This document shows, one piece after another, positions 20,113 to 28,469 of a stretch of 64,000 bases of DNA (within the stretch, counting starts at the first letter, position 1; the number at the start of each line of letters is the position of its first letter). Location of the stretch: positions 352,221,582 to 352,285,581 of the forward strand of contig JBAIZL010000002.1 in assembly GCA_036971475.1 (NCBI GenBank), written 5' to 3'. Below the pieces are notes generated by a model, which did not search any database, had not been told where the DNA came from, and was given only the letters and a program-made list of their open reading frames with translations. Position numbers and translations under genes: made by a program. The DNA comes from Prosapia bicincta (Eukaryota > Arthropoda > Insecta > Hemiptera > Cercopidae).

Positions 20113-20634
20113 ATGAGCCCTTATAAACTATTTAATAGGAATCAAAAATTTGATAAAGGAGGAGGTGGTTTAGCGACATCGGCATTATCCGTTTTGAGTA
20201 AAGCTGTCAAGAGCGTACCTGTAGGAACGTTACTGAACAAAACAATCGACGCATTACCCATTGAGCTACATCTACCAGGCGGATATAGATATTGCGGTCC
20301 TGGGACAAAGCTTAAAGAACGACTAGCTCGTGGAGATCCTGGAATTAATAAATTGGACGAATTGTGTAAAATACACGATATTGCTTATTCAAATTACTCA
20401 GACGCTGAACACAGATCTATAGCTGATAGAGCATTAGCAGAGAGAGCGTGGCAGAGATTTAAATCAAGTGATTCAAGTATTGGCGAGAGAGCTGCAGCAT
20501 TAGCGGTCGCTGCTGCAATGAAGGCAAAAACAGCAATTGGAGGTAGTTCAAAACGACGTAGAGGAACGGGTGGGAAAAGAGGAGCTGGAAGAAGAAAAAG
20601 AATTGGAAAGCAAAATCATAAAAAAAGGAATTAA
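20113..20634 (+). CDS. parvovirus-type phospholipase A2 domain with basic tail
   Basis: A 173-residue protein. Residues 60-64 (YCGPG) are the calcium-binding YxGxG loop and 88-92 (HDIAY) the catalytic HDxxY, both intact, as in the PLA2 domain of parvovirus VP1 and of some Polintons. The N-terminal part has GGGGLATSALSVLSKAV, an amphipathic or membrane-active type helix. Residues 145-173 are very rich in Lys/Arg (KRRRGTGGKRGAGRRKR), suited to binding DNA or to nuclear import. Likely a virion protein that helps endosome escape on entry, by analogy. It overlaps the protease frame at its end. Confidence 0.85.
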   Translation: MSPYKLFNRNQKFDKGGGGLATSALSVLSKAVKSVPVGTLLNKTIDALPIELHLPGGYRYCGPGTKLKERLARGDPGINKLDELCKIHDIAYSNYSDAEHRSIADRALAERAWQRFKSSDSSIGERAAALAVAAAMKAKTAIGGSSKRRRGTGGKRGAGRRKRIGKQNHKKRN

Positions 20635-21080
20635 AAAAAAAAAAATCAAAAACACGGTCGAGGTCTGTACCTAAAACCATATCGTGTTTAAGAAATAAAT
20701 TTAACAAACTTGTTTTACCTAATACACCGCTCAGCACGACTCAGTTGATACATTACGCCTCTTGTTTAAAAATACCGTACTTCAGAGGTGTATTTATGAG
20801 AGATGAGTTGCCGGAAAAAGTAAAAAAATACGAAACGGGGATTGTCAACCTCGATAACTCCTTTGGTAAAGGAACGCACTGGGTCTGTTATAAGAAAATA
20901 GACAACACTGTCTACTACTTTGACAGTTTAGGAAATTTGCAACCGCCTAGAGAACTTAAGGTTTACTTCAAGCCAGCAAGTAATATATTGTACAATTACA
21001 ACAGACGGCAGGGTGAGAATACTTCTATTTGTGGACATTTATGTTTAGAGTTTCTAGCTTCTGATGTTAGTATTCTTTGA
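20622..21080 (+). CDS. adenain-like maturation protease, start unclear
   Basis: A cysteine protease of the adenovirus type that would mature capsid proteins. Visible are FRGVFMRDELP, the histidine motif GTHWVCY, the acidic residue in YYFDSLG and the cysteine motif ICGHLCLEFL preceded by Q, i.e. the full catalytic set. The frame is open from 20622, but no ATG occurs before the first conserved part; the codon at 20745 is TTG and the first ATG lies inside a conserved block. The frame overlaps the end of the PLA2 gene in the -1 register at a run of A residues, so fusion by frameshifting, a spliced start or a mutated start are all possible. Confidence 0.85.
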   Translation, partial: KKELKKKKSKTRSRSVPKTISCLRNKFNKLVLPNTPLSTTQLIHYASCLKIPYFRGVFMRDELPEKVKKYETGIVNLDNSFGKGTHWVCYKKIDNTVYYFDSLGNLQPPRELKVYFKPASNILYNYNRRQGENTSICGHLCLEFLASDVSIL

Positions 21081-21081
21081 A

Positions 21082-21789
21082 ATGTCGTCTTACACGGTTT
21101 CCATTAGTGGAACGTCATCTAATCTTCATAGTTCCCTGTTTCCACCGATACAACTTAGAGAGGATAAAGAATGGGAGGTAGCGCTTCTAGATTTTACAAC
21201 ATACAATTCAATTCCTAAAGTCATTGAAGGAGTAAATAATATATTCTATTATAAAGAAAACGACGAACAAAATGATTTCAAAACAGTACAACTGCAGACA
21301 GGTTCTTATGAAATCGAAGATATTTCTGAGGTTCTTCAAGAAAAATTAGGGAAAGACAAAATTACATTAAAAGCAAATAACAGTTTATTAAGAAGCGAAC
21401 TCTCTTGTGCTTATTTTGTTGATTTTTCAAAGGAACACAGCTTAGGTCCGTTACTTGGCTTTTCAAGTCTTAATAGTCCACTATCTCCGAATGTTAATCA
21501 CGTAGGTGATAAAACAGTCGACATAATCAAAGTCAACGTTATAAACATTACTTGCAATATAGTTCATGGTGCTTATAAGGATGGTGTAAATGGACATATA
21601 TTGCATTCATTTTATCCTACAGTAGCACCGGGTTTTAAGATAGTTGAAAAACCTCATAATCTTGTTTATTTACCTTTAAATGTTAGTCATATTTCAGACA
21701 TTAATTTAAACGTATTGGATCAAGACGGAGATTTTGTAGATTTTAGAGGAGAGACTATTACTTCAAGACTTCATATAAAAGAGCGCTAA
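21082..21789 (+). CDS. penton-like minor capsid protein
   Basis: From ATG at 21082 (MSSYTVSISGTSSNLHSS) this gives about 235 residues. An in-frame ATG at 21064 would add six. The opening, followed by FPPIQLREDKEWEVALLDFTTYNS, is a recognisable start of Polinton minor capsid proteins with a single jelly-roll. GPLLGFSS and YLPLNVSHISDINLNVLDQDG also fit the family. It starts at the protease stop (a few bases apart), so it is in the same transcript block. The frame is intact. Confidence 0.8.
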   Translation: MSSYTVSISGTSSNLHSSLFPPIQLREDKEWEVALLDFTTYNSIPKVIEGVNNIFYYKENDEQNDFKTVQLQTGSYEIEDISEVLQEKLGKDKITLKANNSLLRSELSCAYFVDFSKEHSLGPLLGFSSLNSPLSPNVNHVGDKTVDIIKVNVINITCNIVHGAYKDGVNGHILHSFYPTVAPGFKIVEKPHNLVYLPLNVSHISDINLNVLDQDGDFVDFRGETITSRLHIKER

Positions 21790-21813
21790 AGGAAACTAGT
21801 TTATCTACTACAC

Positions 21814-22038
21814 ATGGGTTTAACTTTTAAATCAATCTTTAGTAACGAAAACGTTAATAGTTGTCAGTCTGTTCAAAAGTTAACTAACGAGAACATACGT
21901 TTTCTAGAACAAATTGGTTTCACTGTTAATAAAAATGGATATTCTGAACATAAAGAATGGACCTATATTCGACGAGACAATATGGGAGAAGGAGTATCAT
22001 TCTCACAACCCCTACGCTTCATCGAGATTGGGAAATAA
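21814..22038 (+). CDS. small Polinton protein overlapping the hexon start
   Basis: A 74-residue frame with ATG at 21814, 24 nt after the penton stop, overlapping the hexon gene by about 100 nt in another frame. The middle part NVNSCQSVQKLTNENIRFLEQIGFTV contains an LTxEN-x-x-FL-x-x-LG pattern that I associate with small proteins next to Polinton capsid genes. The tail read in the overlap (YIRRDNMGEGVSF) may be unconstrained. Role unknown; a minor capsid or cement protein is a guess. Confidence 0.5.
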   Translation: MGLTFKSIFSNENVNSCQSVQKLTNENIRFLEQIGFTVNKNGYSEHKEWTYIRRDNMGEGVSFSQPLRFIEIGK

Positions 22039-23161
22039 CGACGAAATACGCATTCCTATACAACATCAAGACGCGTACACTTTACCGTGTGAAAGTTATA
22101 TATACATCGAAGGGATTGTTACGAAAAAAGATGGAACACTGGGAACCACAGTTCCATTTATCAATAACCCAATGGCATTTTTGTTTGAAGAAATAAGATA
22201 CGAGATTTCAGGAATAACTGTAGATTCTACGAAACGTGTTGGTGTGACTAGCACTTTAAAGACGCTTATTTCTCAACCACCACATGAAATAAACAAACTG
22301 CGAACATCGGGTTGGGAGTTTCCAGTATCTACAACTATCACACCAAATAAAGAAGGATATTTTGAATTCTCTATACCGCTCCGTTTACTATTAGGGTTTG
22401 CAGAAGACTATGGGAAACTCATTATAAATTGTAAACAAGAATTATTCTTGCTTCGGTCTTCAACGGATAATGACGCGATTATAGCCTCCCCATCCACTAC
22501 AGAAGCAAATATGGATTGGAAATTGAACATAAACAAAATAACGTGGAGGGTACCGCACGTACGACTTGCCGACGAACACCGGCTTTCACTGTTGAAACAA
22601 TTAGAGTCGGATAGAGACATCGTTTTACCTTTTAGGAACTGGGAAATGCATCAGTATCCTATCTTACCTTCAACTCAACGGCAGTCTTGGAATATCAAAA
22701 CCTCCACTCAATTAGAAAAGCCTAGATATATCATATTTGCATTGCAGACAAACAAAAGGAATAATATAACAGCCAACGCCGGGACGTTTGACCACTGTAA
22801 ACTTACTAATATTAAACTTTATTTAAATTCTCAGTTTTTCCCCTACGATAATTTAAATGTATCGTTTTCGAAGAACAGATATGGCATACTTTACGATATG
22901 TACGCTAGATTTCAGTCATCATACTATGGCAGGTCAGACACGCCTTTAATATCGCCTGACACGTTTAAAGAGCACGCGCCTATTGTTGTCATAGATTGTT
23001 CAAAGCAGAACGAATCCGTAAAGTCTTCCACTGTAGATATACGGTTGGAATTTGAAACTGAAGAGAATATTCCAGATAATACTTCAGCTTACTGTTTAAT
23101 ACTGCATGATACTGTTGTTACGTACACTCCGTTAACAGGGGTGGTCAGAATGGTTGTGTAG
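21935..23161 (+). CDS. major capsid protein (double jelly-roll, hexon-like)
   Basis: From ATG at 21935 about 408 residues. The start, followed by HNPYASSRLGNNDEIRIPIQ and QDAYTLPCESYIYIEG, is the conserved opening of Polinton major capsid proteins, which have two jelly-roll folds and build icosahedral shells like adenovirus hexon. Further conserved parts are FLFEEIRYEISGITVD, FSIPLRLLLGFAEDY and YIIFALQTNKRNN. The frame is unbroken. Upstream in-frame codons start with TTG only, supporting 21935. A normal capsid gene implies that the element could form particles. Confidence 0.9.
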   Translation: MDILNIKNGPIFDETIWEKEYHSHNPYASSRLGNNDEIRIPIQHQDAYTLPCESYIYIEGIVTKKDGTLGTTVPFINNPMAFLFEEIRYEISGITVDSTKRVGVTSTLKTLISQPPHEINKLRTSGWEFPVSTTITPNKEGYFEFSIPLRLLLGFAEDYGKLIINCKQELFLLRSSTDNDAIIASPSTTEANMDWKLNINKITWRVPHVRLADEHRLSLLKQLESDRDIVLPFRNWEMHQYPILPSTQRQSWNIKTSTQLEKPRYIIFALQTNKRNNITANAGTFDHCKLTNIKLYLNSQFFPYDNLNVSFSKNRYGILYDMYARFQSSYYGRSDTPLISPDTFKEHAPIVVIDCSKQNESVKSSTVDIRLEFETEENIPDNTSAYCLILHDTVVTYTPLTGVVRMVV

Positions 23162-23306
23162 GATATGTATCGATTAAAAAAGGAGTGGGGGGATAAAAAC
23201 ACACTTCCCTGCACCATTTTCCGACTATATAAGGACTGACGATTTCGGTTAGTGCTCATTTATAAGCTGTTCCGCTACCTCAACTTTGCTACAGTGTAAT
23301 AGCGAA
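23162..23306 (+). promoter_or_regulatory. TATA promoter for the 23307 gene
   Basis: CTATATAAGG lies at about 23225-23234 and GGTTAGTGC about 25 nt further on, the spacing of a TATA box and start site. It separates the capsid block from the following accessory genes. Confidence 0.5.
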
Positions 23307-24146
23307 ATGTCACTTTCACAAGAAGGTAATGATGATATGAAACTCAATACTGAAAATGAAAATACGTCTTCTAACATTGCATCATATGGAACTTCTGAAA
23401 TACCTATGGAAACAGATGGAGCTACAGATGATTCTGCAAATATCATAAAAAATTCAGAAGATGTTTGCGGCATTTATGAAGATATGTATAATCCTATGAC
23501 GAGATCAATGACTTTTACAACAAAAAGAAACGAAGGAGAACTGATTGAAATTTTAACTGGTATATTTTTACGTATATTTTATCCACTTACAGAATGCATG
23601 GGCAAAAATATTACAGTTGGAATATTTGAAGTTTTGGGATATACACCAGGTGTTTTGTTGAACCACTATGACAAACATATATTATTTAATATATCTTCCT
23701 GGGCACATTTTCTTCATAATATTAGCAGTTTTGAACAACATATAGTAGGCAAACACAGCGGTAAGAAGACAAAGCTAATGATTAGAGAATCTGACATCGA
23801 AGTGGATAGTCTTAAAATTTATGGAAAACAGTATATACGAATAAAGGACTTTTCACAACACCATGAAAAAGTTTTGCTAACGACTAATGAATTCTATACG
23901 TTAATCGGTGTTTCGGTCGCAGTTGACAGATATTTGGAACAGTTGGTATTAAACCAGACCTTTATAAAGGAATATTTAATGAGTGCAGTTCAACAGGATA
24001 AGACAGTGTCATACGTACAACCTGATTCTACGATTATTAACCGACTCGCTCAAGAAATATCTTCATACAGGTATATAAACACACTCAAAGCTCTACCTGA
24101 TTATGACACAAAACAACCTTGTGCTTCTGACTACGCACAAAATTAA
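23307..24146 (+). CDS. unknown Polinton protein (about 279 aa)
   Basis: ATG at 23307 (MSLSQEGNDDMKL); a TTG seven codons earlier is unlikely to be used. The first 60 residues are acidic and low in order. The rest is folded-looking: MTRSMTFTTKRNEGELIEILTG, VLGYTPGVLLNHYDKHILFN, KIYGKQYIRIKDF, LTTNEFYTLIGVSVAVDRYLE. The GYxPGVxLxHYD pattern recalls a family I associate with arthropod Polintons, with no assigned function. It has its own TATA promoter and is followed by structured element D after 61 nt. No enzyme motif is seen. Confidence 0.6.
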   Translation: MSLSQEGNDDMKLNTENENTSSNIASYGTSEIPMETDGATDDSANIIKNSEDVCGIYEDMYNPMTRSMTFTTKRNEGELIEILTGIFLRIFYPLTECMGKNITVGIFEVLGYTPGVLLNHYDKHILFNISSWAHFLHNISSFEQHIVGKHSGKKTKLMIRESDIEVDSLKIYGKQYIRIKDFSQHHEKVLLTTNEFYTLIGVSVAVDRYLEQLVLNQTFIKEYLMSAVQQDKTVSYVQPDSTIINRLAQEISSYRYINTLKALPDYDTKQPCASDYAQN

Positions 24147-24207
24147 AAACAGGCAAAATTTAAATAAGCAAACAACTACAGAAGTTGAAATTGAGAATAG
24201 TGGTGTG

Positions 24208-24305
24208 TAGGCCTAAAGGGGAGGTGACCACTTAAAAAAATCACCAACGCGCCTAGAACCATACAGCCTAACTATAAATGTTTACTGTGGTGGGGAAAAT
24301 GGTTC
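24208..24305 (+). repeat. structured intergenic element, copy D
   Basis: TAGGCCTA (24208-24215), GGGGA, stem GGTGA (24223-24227) paired with TCACC (24241-24245), loop CCACTT plus A-run, AACGCGCC (24246-24253), GAACCA (24256-24261) paired with TGGTTC (24300-24305), and between them TACAGCCTAACTATAAATG and CTGTGGTGGGGAAAA. Its stem sequences differ from copies B and C but pair equally well. ATG of the next gene is 27 nt downstream, so its TATAAAT may serve that gene. Confidence 0.78.
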
Positions 24306-24332
24306 ATTGACAAACAAAGAATTAAAGACGAA

Positions 24333-25040
24333 ATGTCTCGTACAACTCGTTTCAGCAGTTTCACGGATATATACGAACTTTCTGATGAAGAAGAAGATAG
24401 GAGAAACAACCATTACTTAGATCACATACGATTCAAAAGTAGGATTTTTCAAGCTGAATTTATATTAAGACCAATTTTAGAGAAACACTTATTAAAGGCT
24501 GCAGAGATGGCTGAAACATTACAGAAAAAAAATAAACGAAGCGTGAAAGAATGTGTTGTCGAGTTTCAAGCTTTTCGAGGAAATTACGATGAATTTTTGA
24601 TCAAGGAGTTGGTTATACATGATATTTCATCTCTAGAGACAGATTACTTTCTATTCAAACCCCCTTACGATTTCAATCACCTAAACCAAAAGTCGGCTAG
24701 AACCAACAATTGGTTAAGTAAACGATATCATTTCATTAAGTGGTCTGAAGGTTTCACTACTTTCAATGATGTTTTCACTATTATTAAACAGTATACTAAA
24801 AACTATGATATCATATATACTTACGGTTCTGAAAAGACTAAATGGATAGATACATACACTACAGCCAAAGTTATAGACTATCCTATTAAAATAAGACAGA
24901 ATTATAATTCACATAATATCTGCACCGTTGTTAAAGATCACCGACATCAAAACGGAAATTGTGCTCTACGTAATGCGCTAAATCTAAGCGTTTGTTTAAG
25001 AGCTAGAAACGTAGACGTGGGAAAGGATAAGAGGGGGTAG
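24333..25040 (+). CDS. unknown Polinton/arthropod-family protein, possible nuclease-like fold
   Basis: A 235-residue protein. Conserved-looking parts are CVVEFQAFRGNYDEFLIKELVI, TDYFLFKPPYDFNHLN, NWLSKRYHFIKWSEG, IIYTYGSEKTKWI and a Cys/His end with HRHQNGNCALRNALNLS. This order (KEL, FKPP, K.W..G, YG.EK, NCALRN) recurs, as I recall, in many arthropod mobile-element proteins. An RNase-H-like exonuclease fold is a possibility from VEFQAF and the late Cys/His motif, but the acidic site is not certain. I assign no function. The frame is intact and starts just after element D. Confidence 0.5.
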   Translation: MSRTTRFSSFTDIYELSDEEEDRRNNHYLDHIRFKSRIFQAEFILRPILEKHLLKAAEMAETLQKKNKRSVKECVVEFQAFRGNYDEFLIKELVIHDISSLETDYFLFKPPYDFNHLNQKSARTNNWLSKRYHFIKWSEGFTTFNDVFTIIKQYTKNYDIIYTYGSEKTKWIDTYTTAKVIDYPIKIRQNYNSHNICTVVKDHRHQNGNCALRNALNLSVCLRARNVDVGKDKRG

Positions 25041-25432
25041 GCGCTCGTCAATTCTAAAAAAAAATAAACTTATAAAACCTTCAACATTTCATCATAAACG
25101 AAAATAACATCTACAGCAATATCAGTTATAAGGTTCAATATATTTCCGTACATAAGTAACTTTTAGAAAAGTGAATTTTTTTTAACAAAAAAAGACTCTC
25201 CGAAAATCGACATATCCTTCTGCATCTTCAACTTACAACAAAGTCAATAAATGCACTTTAAAGTGCATTAATGACAAATATGCGATTTTGTATCAGCTGG
25301 AAAATTGTAGAGGGGGGAAATAGAGAGGGTGGTGAGGGGAAAATAAAACAAGGGGGGATAGGATCTATAAATTAAACTGCAAGAAGTCCTAATCATCACT
25401 AACAACGCAAACTTCAAAATAGAAACATCGTG
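25041..25432. other. spacer with promoter-like TATA
   Basis: No gene is seen. It has AT-rich sequence, a direct-inverted pair ATGCACTTTAAAGTGCAT near 25251-25268 (palindromic), a G-rich purine stretch (25310-25355) and TCTATAAATT near 25364 that suits the gene at 25433. Confidence 0.6.
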
Positions 25433-25783
25433 ATGGCAGATAATCAAGAACAATCCCTTGTAGAAAAATTCAACCAGAGATCAAAAGCTAAAACAATTGT
25501 AACGAAAAAATGTTCAGATTTAAAGCCGTTAAAAAATTATGCTGTGTACTACTTCTGTAAAAAAGAGACGGTAAATGGAAGTGCTGTGATTGCAGTACTT
25601 GGAGACTTTCCTTACAAAGAAGAAAATGTTCCGAAACTGCAAGTCTTTTTACCGAAGAGGTTTGTTTATTTATTAATGAATGAAGACTTAGATTCAATAC
25701 GTCCTGGGCAGTACTTCATTGTTTCACATGGACCTTCAGGAGAGAAATCAACTGAACTAAAACTGCATTTGTCTAATGAATAA
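25433..25783 (+). CDS. small protein, possible OB-fold single-strand-binding protein
   Basis: ATG at 25433 (MADNQEQSLVEKF), 116 residues. A beta-rich core has LKPLKNYAVYYFCKKET, SAVIAVLGDF, LQVFLPKRFVYLL and PGQYFIVSHGP, a pattern of five strands with LPKR that fits small OB-fold or similar nucleic-acid-binding proteins encoded by Polintons, although I cannot prove the fold. A TATA box stands about 65 nt upstream. It could cover single strands during protein-primed replication; this is an inference. Confidence 0.5.
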   Translation: MADNQEQSLVEKFNQRSKAKTIVTKKCSDLKPLKNYAVYYFCKKETVNGSAVIAVLGDFPYKEENVPKLQVFLPKRFVYLLMNEDLDSIRPGQYFIVSHGPSGEKSTELKLHLSNE

Positions 25784-26002
25784 TAGTTATAGAAAGTGAT
25801 TTTAATTTATATGTAGCAATATATATTCCTTATTATAGTTGTAAAAGTAGTTTTGAAAACAGTCTTTTTTTAAAAACTCATTTGTTTGACCTTGAATGTA
25901 ATTAATGTTCACCCCCACTCCTACAGTTAACTTTAAAGAGGAGCGTATATAAACTGCAAGAGCAATCAAAAAGGTACCATTTATCCTTCAGATCGACTAG
26001 CG

Positions 26003-26509
26003 ATGGACATTGTACAAGTTAGAAAATTGCATTACCCACAATACGTGACATTTGAGTCCAGAATAAAAACCTTTGATAACGGACCACCTTTGTTGAGAGA
26101 GAAAAAAGAAGAGTTGAGTGCTGCTGGCTTGTTCTATATAAATCATTCTGACCATACTCTTTGTTACTGCTGCGGAGGCGGCCTTAAGGACTGGATGGTC
26201 AAAGATGACCCATGGATTGAACACGCAACATGGCATGGTACATGTTCATTCGTATTACTAGTAAAAGGCAAGGCATTCGTTGATAGGATCAGAGAGAAGG
26301 CTGAAGTTACTAAGAAGACCACCAAGCTGCCTTCATTGACACCAGATATACTTCCTGCAGAATGTAAAATCTGTAGAGTAGAAGAAGTTCAAGTGGTCTA
26401 CTTACCCTGCAGACACGTTATTGCTTGTGCGTTTTGTGGATTAGCTTGCAAAACTTGTGGTGTATGTAGAGAGACTGTACAATCTGTTATGAGAATTTAT
26501 CTTTCTTAA
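26003..26509 (+). CDS. inhibitor of apoptosis protein, BIR plus RING
   Basis: A 168-residue IAP. The BIR domain (about 20-90) has zinc ligands C54, C57, H74 and C81 and the signature LSAAGLFY...GGGLKDW...DDPWIEHA. The RING (121-168) has C121, C124, C136, H138, C142, C145, C152 and C155 with exact IAP spacing, giving E3 ligase potential. It resembles arthropod and baculovirus IAPs that bind caspases and delay cell death. GTATATAAAC at about 25946 and a TTCAGATC initiator-like site near 25987 form its promoter. It is the last gene before the right TIR and was probably captured from a host. All zinc ligands are intact. Confidence 0.93.
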   Translation: MDIVQVRKLHYPQYVTFESRIKTFDNGPPLLREKKEELSAAGLFYINHSDHTLCYCCGGGLKDWMVKDDPWIEHATWHGTCSFVLLVKGKAFVDRIREKAEVTKKTTKLPSLTPDILPAECKICRVEEVQVVYLPCRHVIACAFCGLACKTCGVCRETVQSVMRIYLS

Positions 26510-26762
26510 AATTTGTAATAAGTTGTTTTGTCTAACCGCATTATTTCTTTTTAATAATACAATTAATATAGCTTATGATTTAAAATAATATGTTATGTCT
26601 TTTAGAAAAAATGTAACTTTTTGATTAGTTGTAAGCGGTACTGTAGAACCGCATTTATTTTTTAAAACGACATTTGTTCGACCTTGAAAAAAAGTGTAAA
26701 ATGCTAATTTCTAAATAATAAATATATGATACAACTTTATGTGTGTTTTATATTTCCCCCCT
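26510..26762. repeat. spacer carrying a second copy of a TIR segment
   Basis: The stretch 26640-26730 (ACTGTAGAACCGCATTTATT, then ACATTTGTTCGACCTTGAAAA and AATAAATATATG) is a direct repeat of 26893-26977 inside the right TIR. A third, weaker relative occurs at about 25835-25900. Each includes a TCAAGGTCR motif on the minus strand. No gene is seen. Confidence 0.7.
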
Positions 26763-27729
26763 TACATTCCACAGACGGGATTCATTACTGTAGAACCGCA
26801 ACATGTGTTTAGTGATATAATTATTATAACTTGTAATTTAACGAACAGTTATGTGTTGCAGAAAAATGTAACTTTTACAATAGTTGTGAGCAGTACTGTA
26901 AAAACGCATTTATTTTTTAAAACACCATTTGTTTGACCTTGAAAAAATGTAAATGGTCTTTTCATAATAATAAATATATGTCTTACGAGTCCTTAGTTGA
27001 TAAATAACGAAAAAATTGATTCATGCACATTTTGAAGATATGAATTTAAAAAGACAATCTTTATAAAGTACGTTTACTTCCAGACACTCTTCTAAGCTAA
27101 CATTAGTATAGGAAAGGTAACCCCCCACCACTAAAGTATTTATTATTATACCTCCCACCAAATATTAATTTATAAATATGAGTACTTGAAGCTAAGTAGT
27201 CATTTGTTAACAGTCTGCTGAGAAGGTAACATGTACGTTGATGAACGCTCGTCAATAATTGAAACAATGAACAGTATTAATAAAGATTAACGTATCACCG
27301 AAAAGTGACTTTTTCATAAGTGCATTTTATAGTTCCAAAACAATCATATCCTGAATATCAAATTAACTCCAATACCTATAAATACACTTTTCTTAAAGTG
27401 CATTTAATAATAAATACACTTTTCAATAAAGTGATTTTAATACAAAGAATCGCATACTATCACCCAAATATTAAATGCATTTTCTCCCTAATTCTCCAGT
27501 ATTAATTGGGGCCGCTAAATTCGTATTCCATTAAATACACTCAGATCCAAATACTACTTTTACTACAAAAACTTAAACGCACTTTTAACTCAACTACCTC
27601 CCCTAAACCCCCTCATGACGTCACACACTCACACTAATACCACCCTCTCACGTCACACACACCTACGCACCCGCAATCACACACAATTTTACATTTTTTA
27701 ATTTTTAGCGGCCCCAATTTAATACTACT
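26763..27729 (-). repeat. right terminal inverted repeat of the Polinton
   Basis: About 967 bp, the inverse of 6201-7390 but without the 209-bp duplication. It ends ...AATTTAATACTACT at 27729, matching the left terminus. It contains AATTGGGGCCGCTAAA at 27504-27519, a repeat of the terminal motif in the opposite sense. A 61-codon frame occurs identically in both TIRs but looks like chance AT-rich sequence. Confidence 0.92.
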
Positions 27730-27735
27730 AATATC
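27730..27735. repeat. target-site duplication AATATC, right
   Basis: Exact copy of 6195-6200, directly after the right terminus. Confidence 0.93.
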
Positions 27736-27863
27736 ACCGATATTACAGAAATCATCATGAAAAGACGATGACGAAGTTTAGTAAAACTTATGTTATATCT
27801 AAATAACTTAGGTAACTCTATTATTGTATATATTCTAAACTGCTCTAGCGGATTTAACGCCAT
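27730..27863 (-). pseudogene. atpB: ATP synthase F0 subunit a, 5' part (split by the Polinton)
   Basis: From ATG at 27861-27863 it reads [19 protein letters not shown] and on to MMISVISV, the N-terminus of Wolbachia subunit a up to the first membrane helix, ending at the Polinton border. The remainder is at 5597-6200. A small insertion-type change near 27785 ([12 protein letters not shown]) may be a further fault. This piece orients the whole insert: same strand, one target copy shared. Confidence 0.92.
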
Positions 27864-27939
27864 TTCGAACCTATAAACTGAGACTGCAACAGTAAATAAG
27901 GTATGAATTTTATAGAGTAAAGTCAAGAGTTAAGATGAT

Positions 27940-27967
27940 AAAGGCTCTGTAACACAGAGCCTTTTTT
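27940..27967 (-). terminator. bacterial intrinsic terminator
   Basis: AAAGGCTCTGT with loop AAC and ACAGAGCC followed by six T on the + strand; the same hairpin has A/T flanks on both sides and so can work in both directions. It stands between the hypothetical gene ending near 27970 (minus strand) and atpB. Confidence 0.8.
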
Positions 27968-28338
27968 ACTAACTTTATTTTAAAACCACAATTCTTTATA
28001 CTATCTTTGATAGGTTTAATATCATATACGTTCTTGGCTTGAAGCTCCACATTCATAATAGGGTTGTCACTTCTGTTATCAATTACTATATTAATAATAG
28101 AGAAATCTTGTGCGAAATGACCGTTTTCTATGTAATCTTCACAGCCAGAAATTATTAACGATTAATAATAGGTCATACCACTTGAATCACACGCATAAAC
28201 TAACACCATTGGAGGGACGGAAGATTCTGCACCTTGTGCTGATATACGCACAGATTCATGACAGCTTTTATACGTGTAAGAAGATTCGATACTATTATAT
28301 TCATTTATCGGTAGCTCAAACGTTATTGTATTATCCAT
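27968..28338 (-). pseudogene. hypothetical Wolbachia gene with one stop
   Basis: From ATG at 28336-28338 it reads MDNTITFELPINEYNSIESS, then SVRISAQGAESSVPPMVLVYACDS, a TAA after TYY, and on in the same frame with EDYIENGHFAQDFSIINIVIDNRS and NVELQAKNVYDIK. The single in-frame TAA marks it as broken. About 120 codons. The family is not recognised; the beta-rich pattern suggests a small soluble or surface protein. The terminator follows directly. Confidence 0.55.
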
Positions 28339-28469
28339 AGCATTACCTAAAATTATTATTATAATATTGGCACATTAACAAAGTATTTACTACAGCAGCT
28401 AATTATCGTTAGTGCTGTGTTTTTTAATTTATCCACTCATTAAGTTTTTAATATCTCGATTTAACTATC

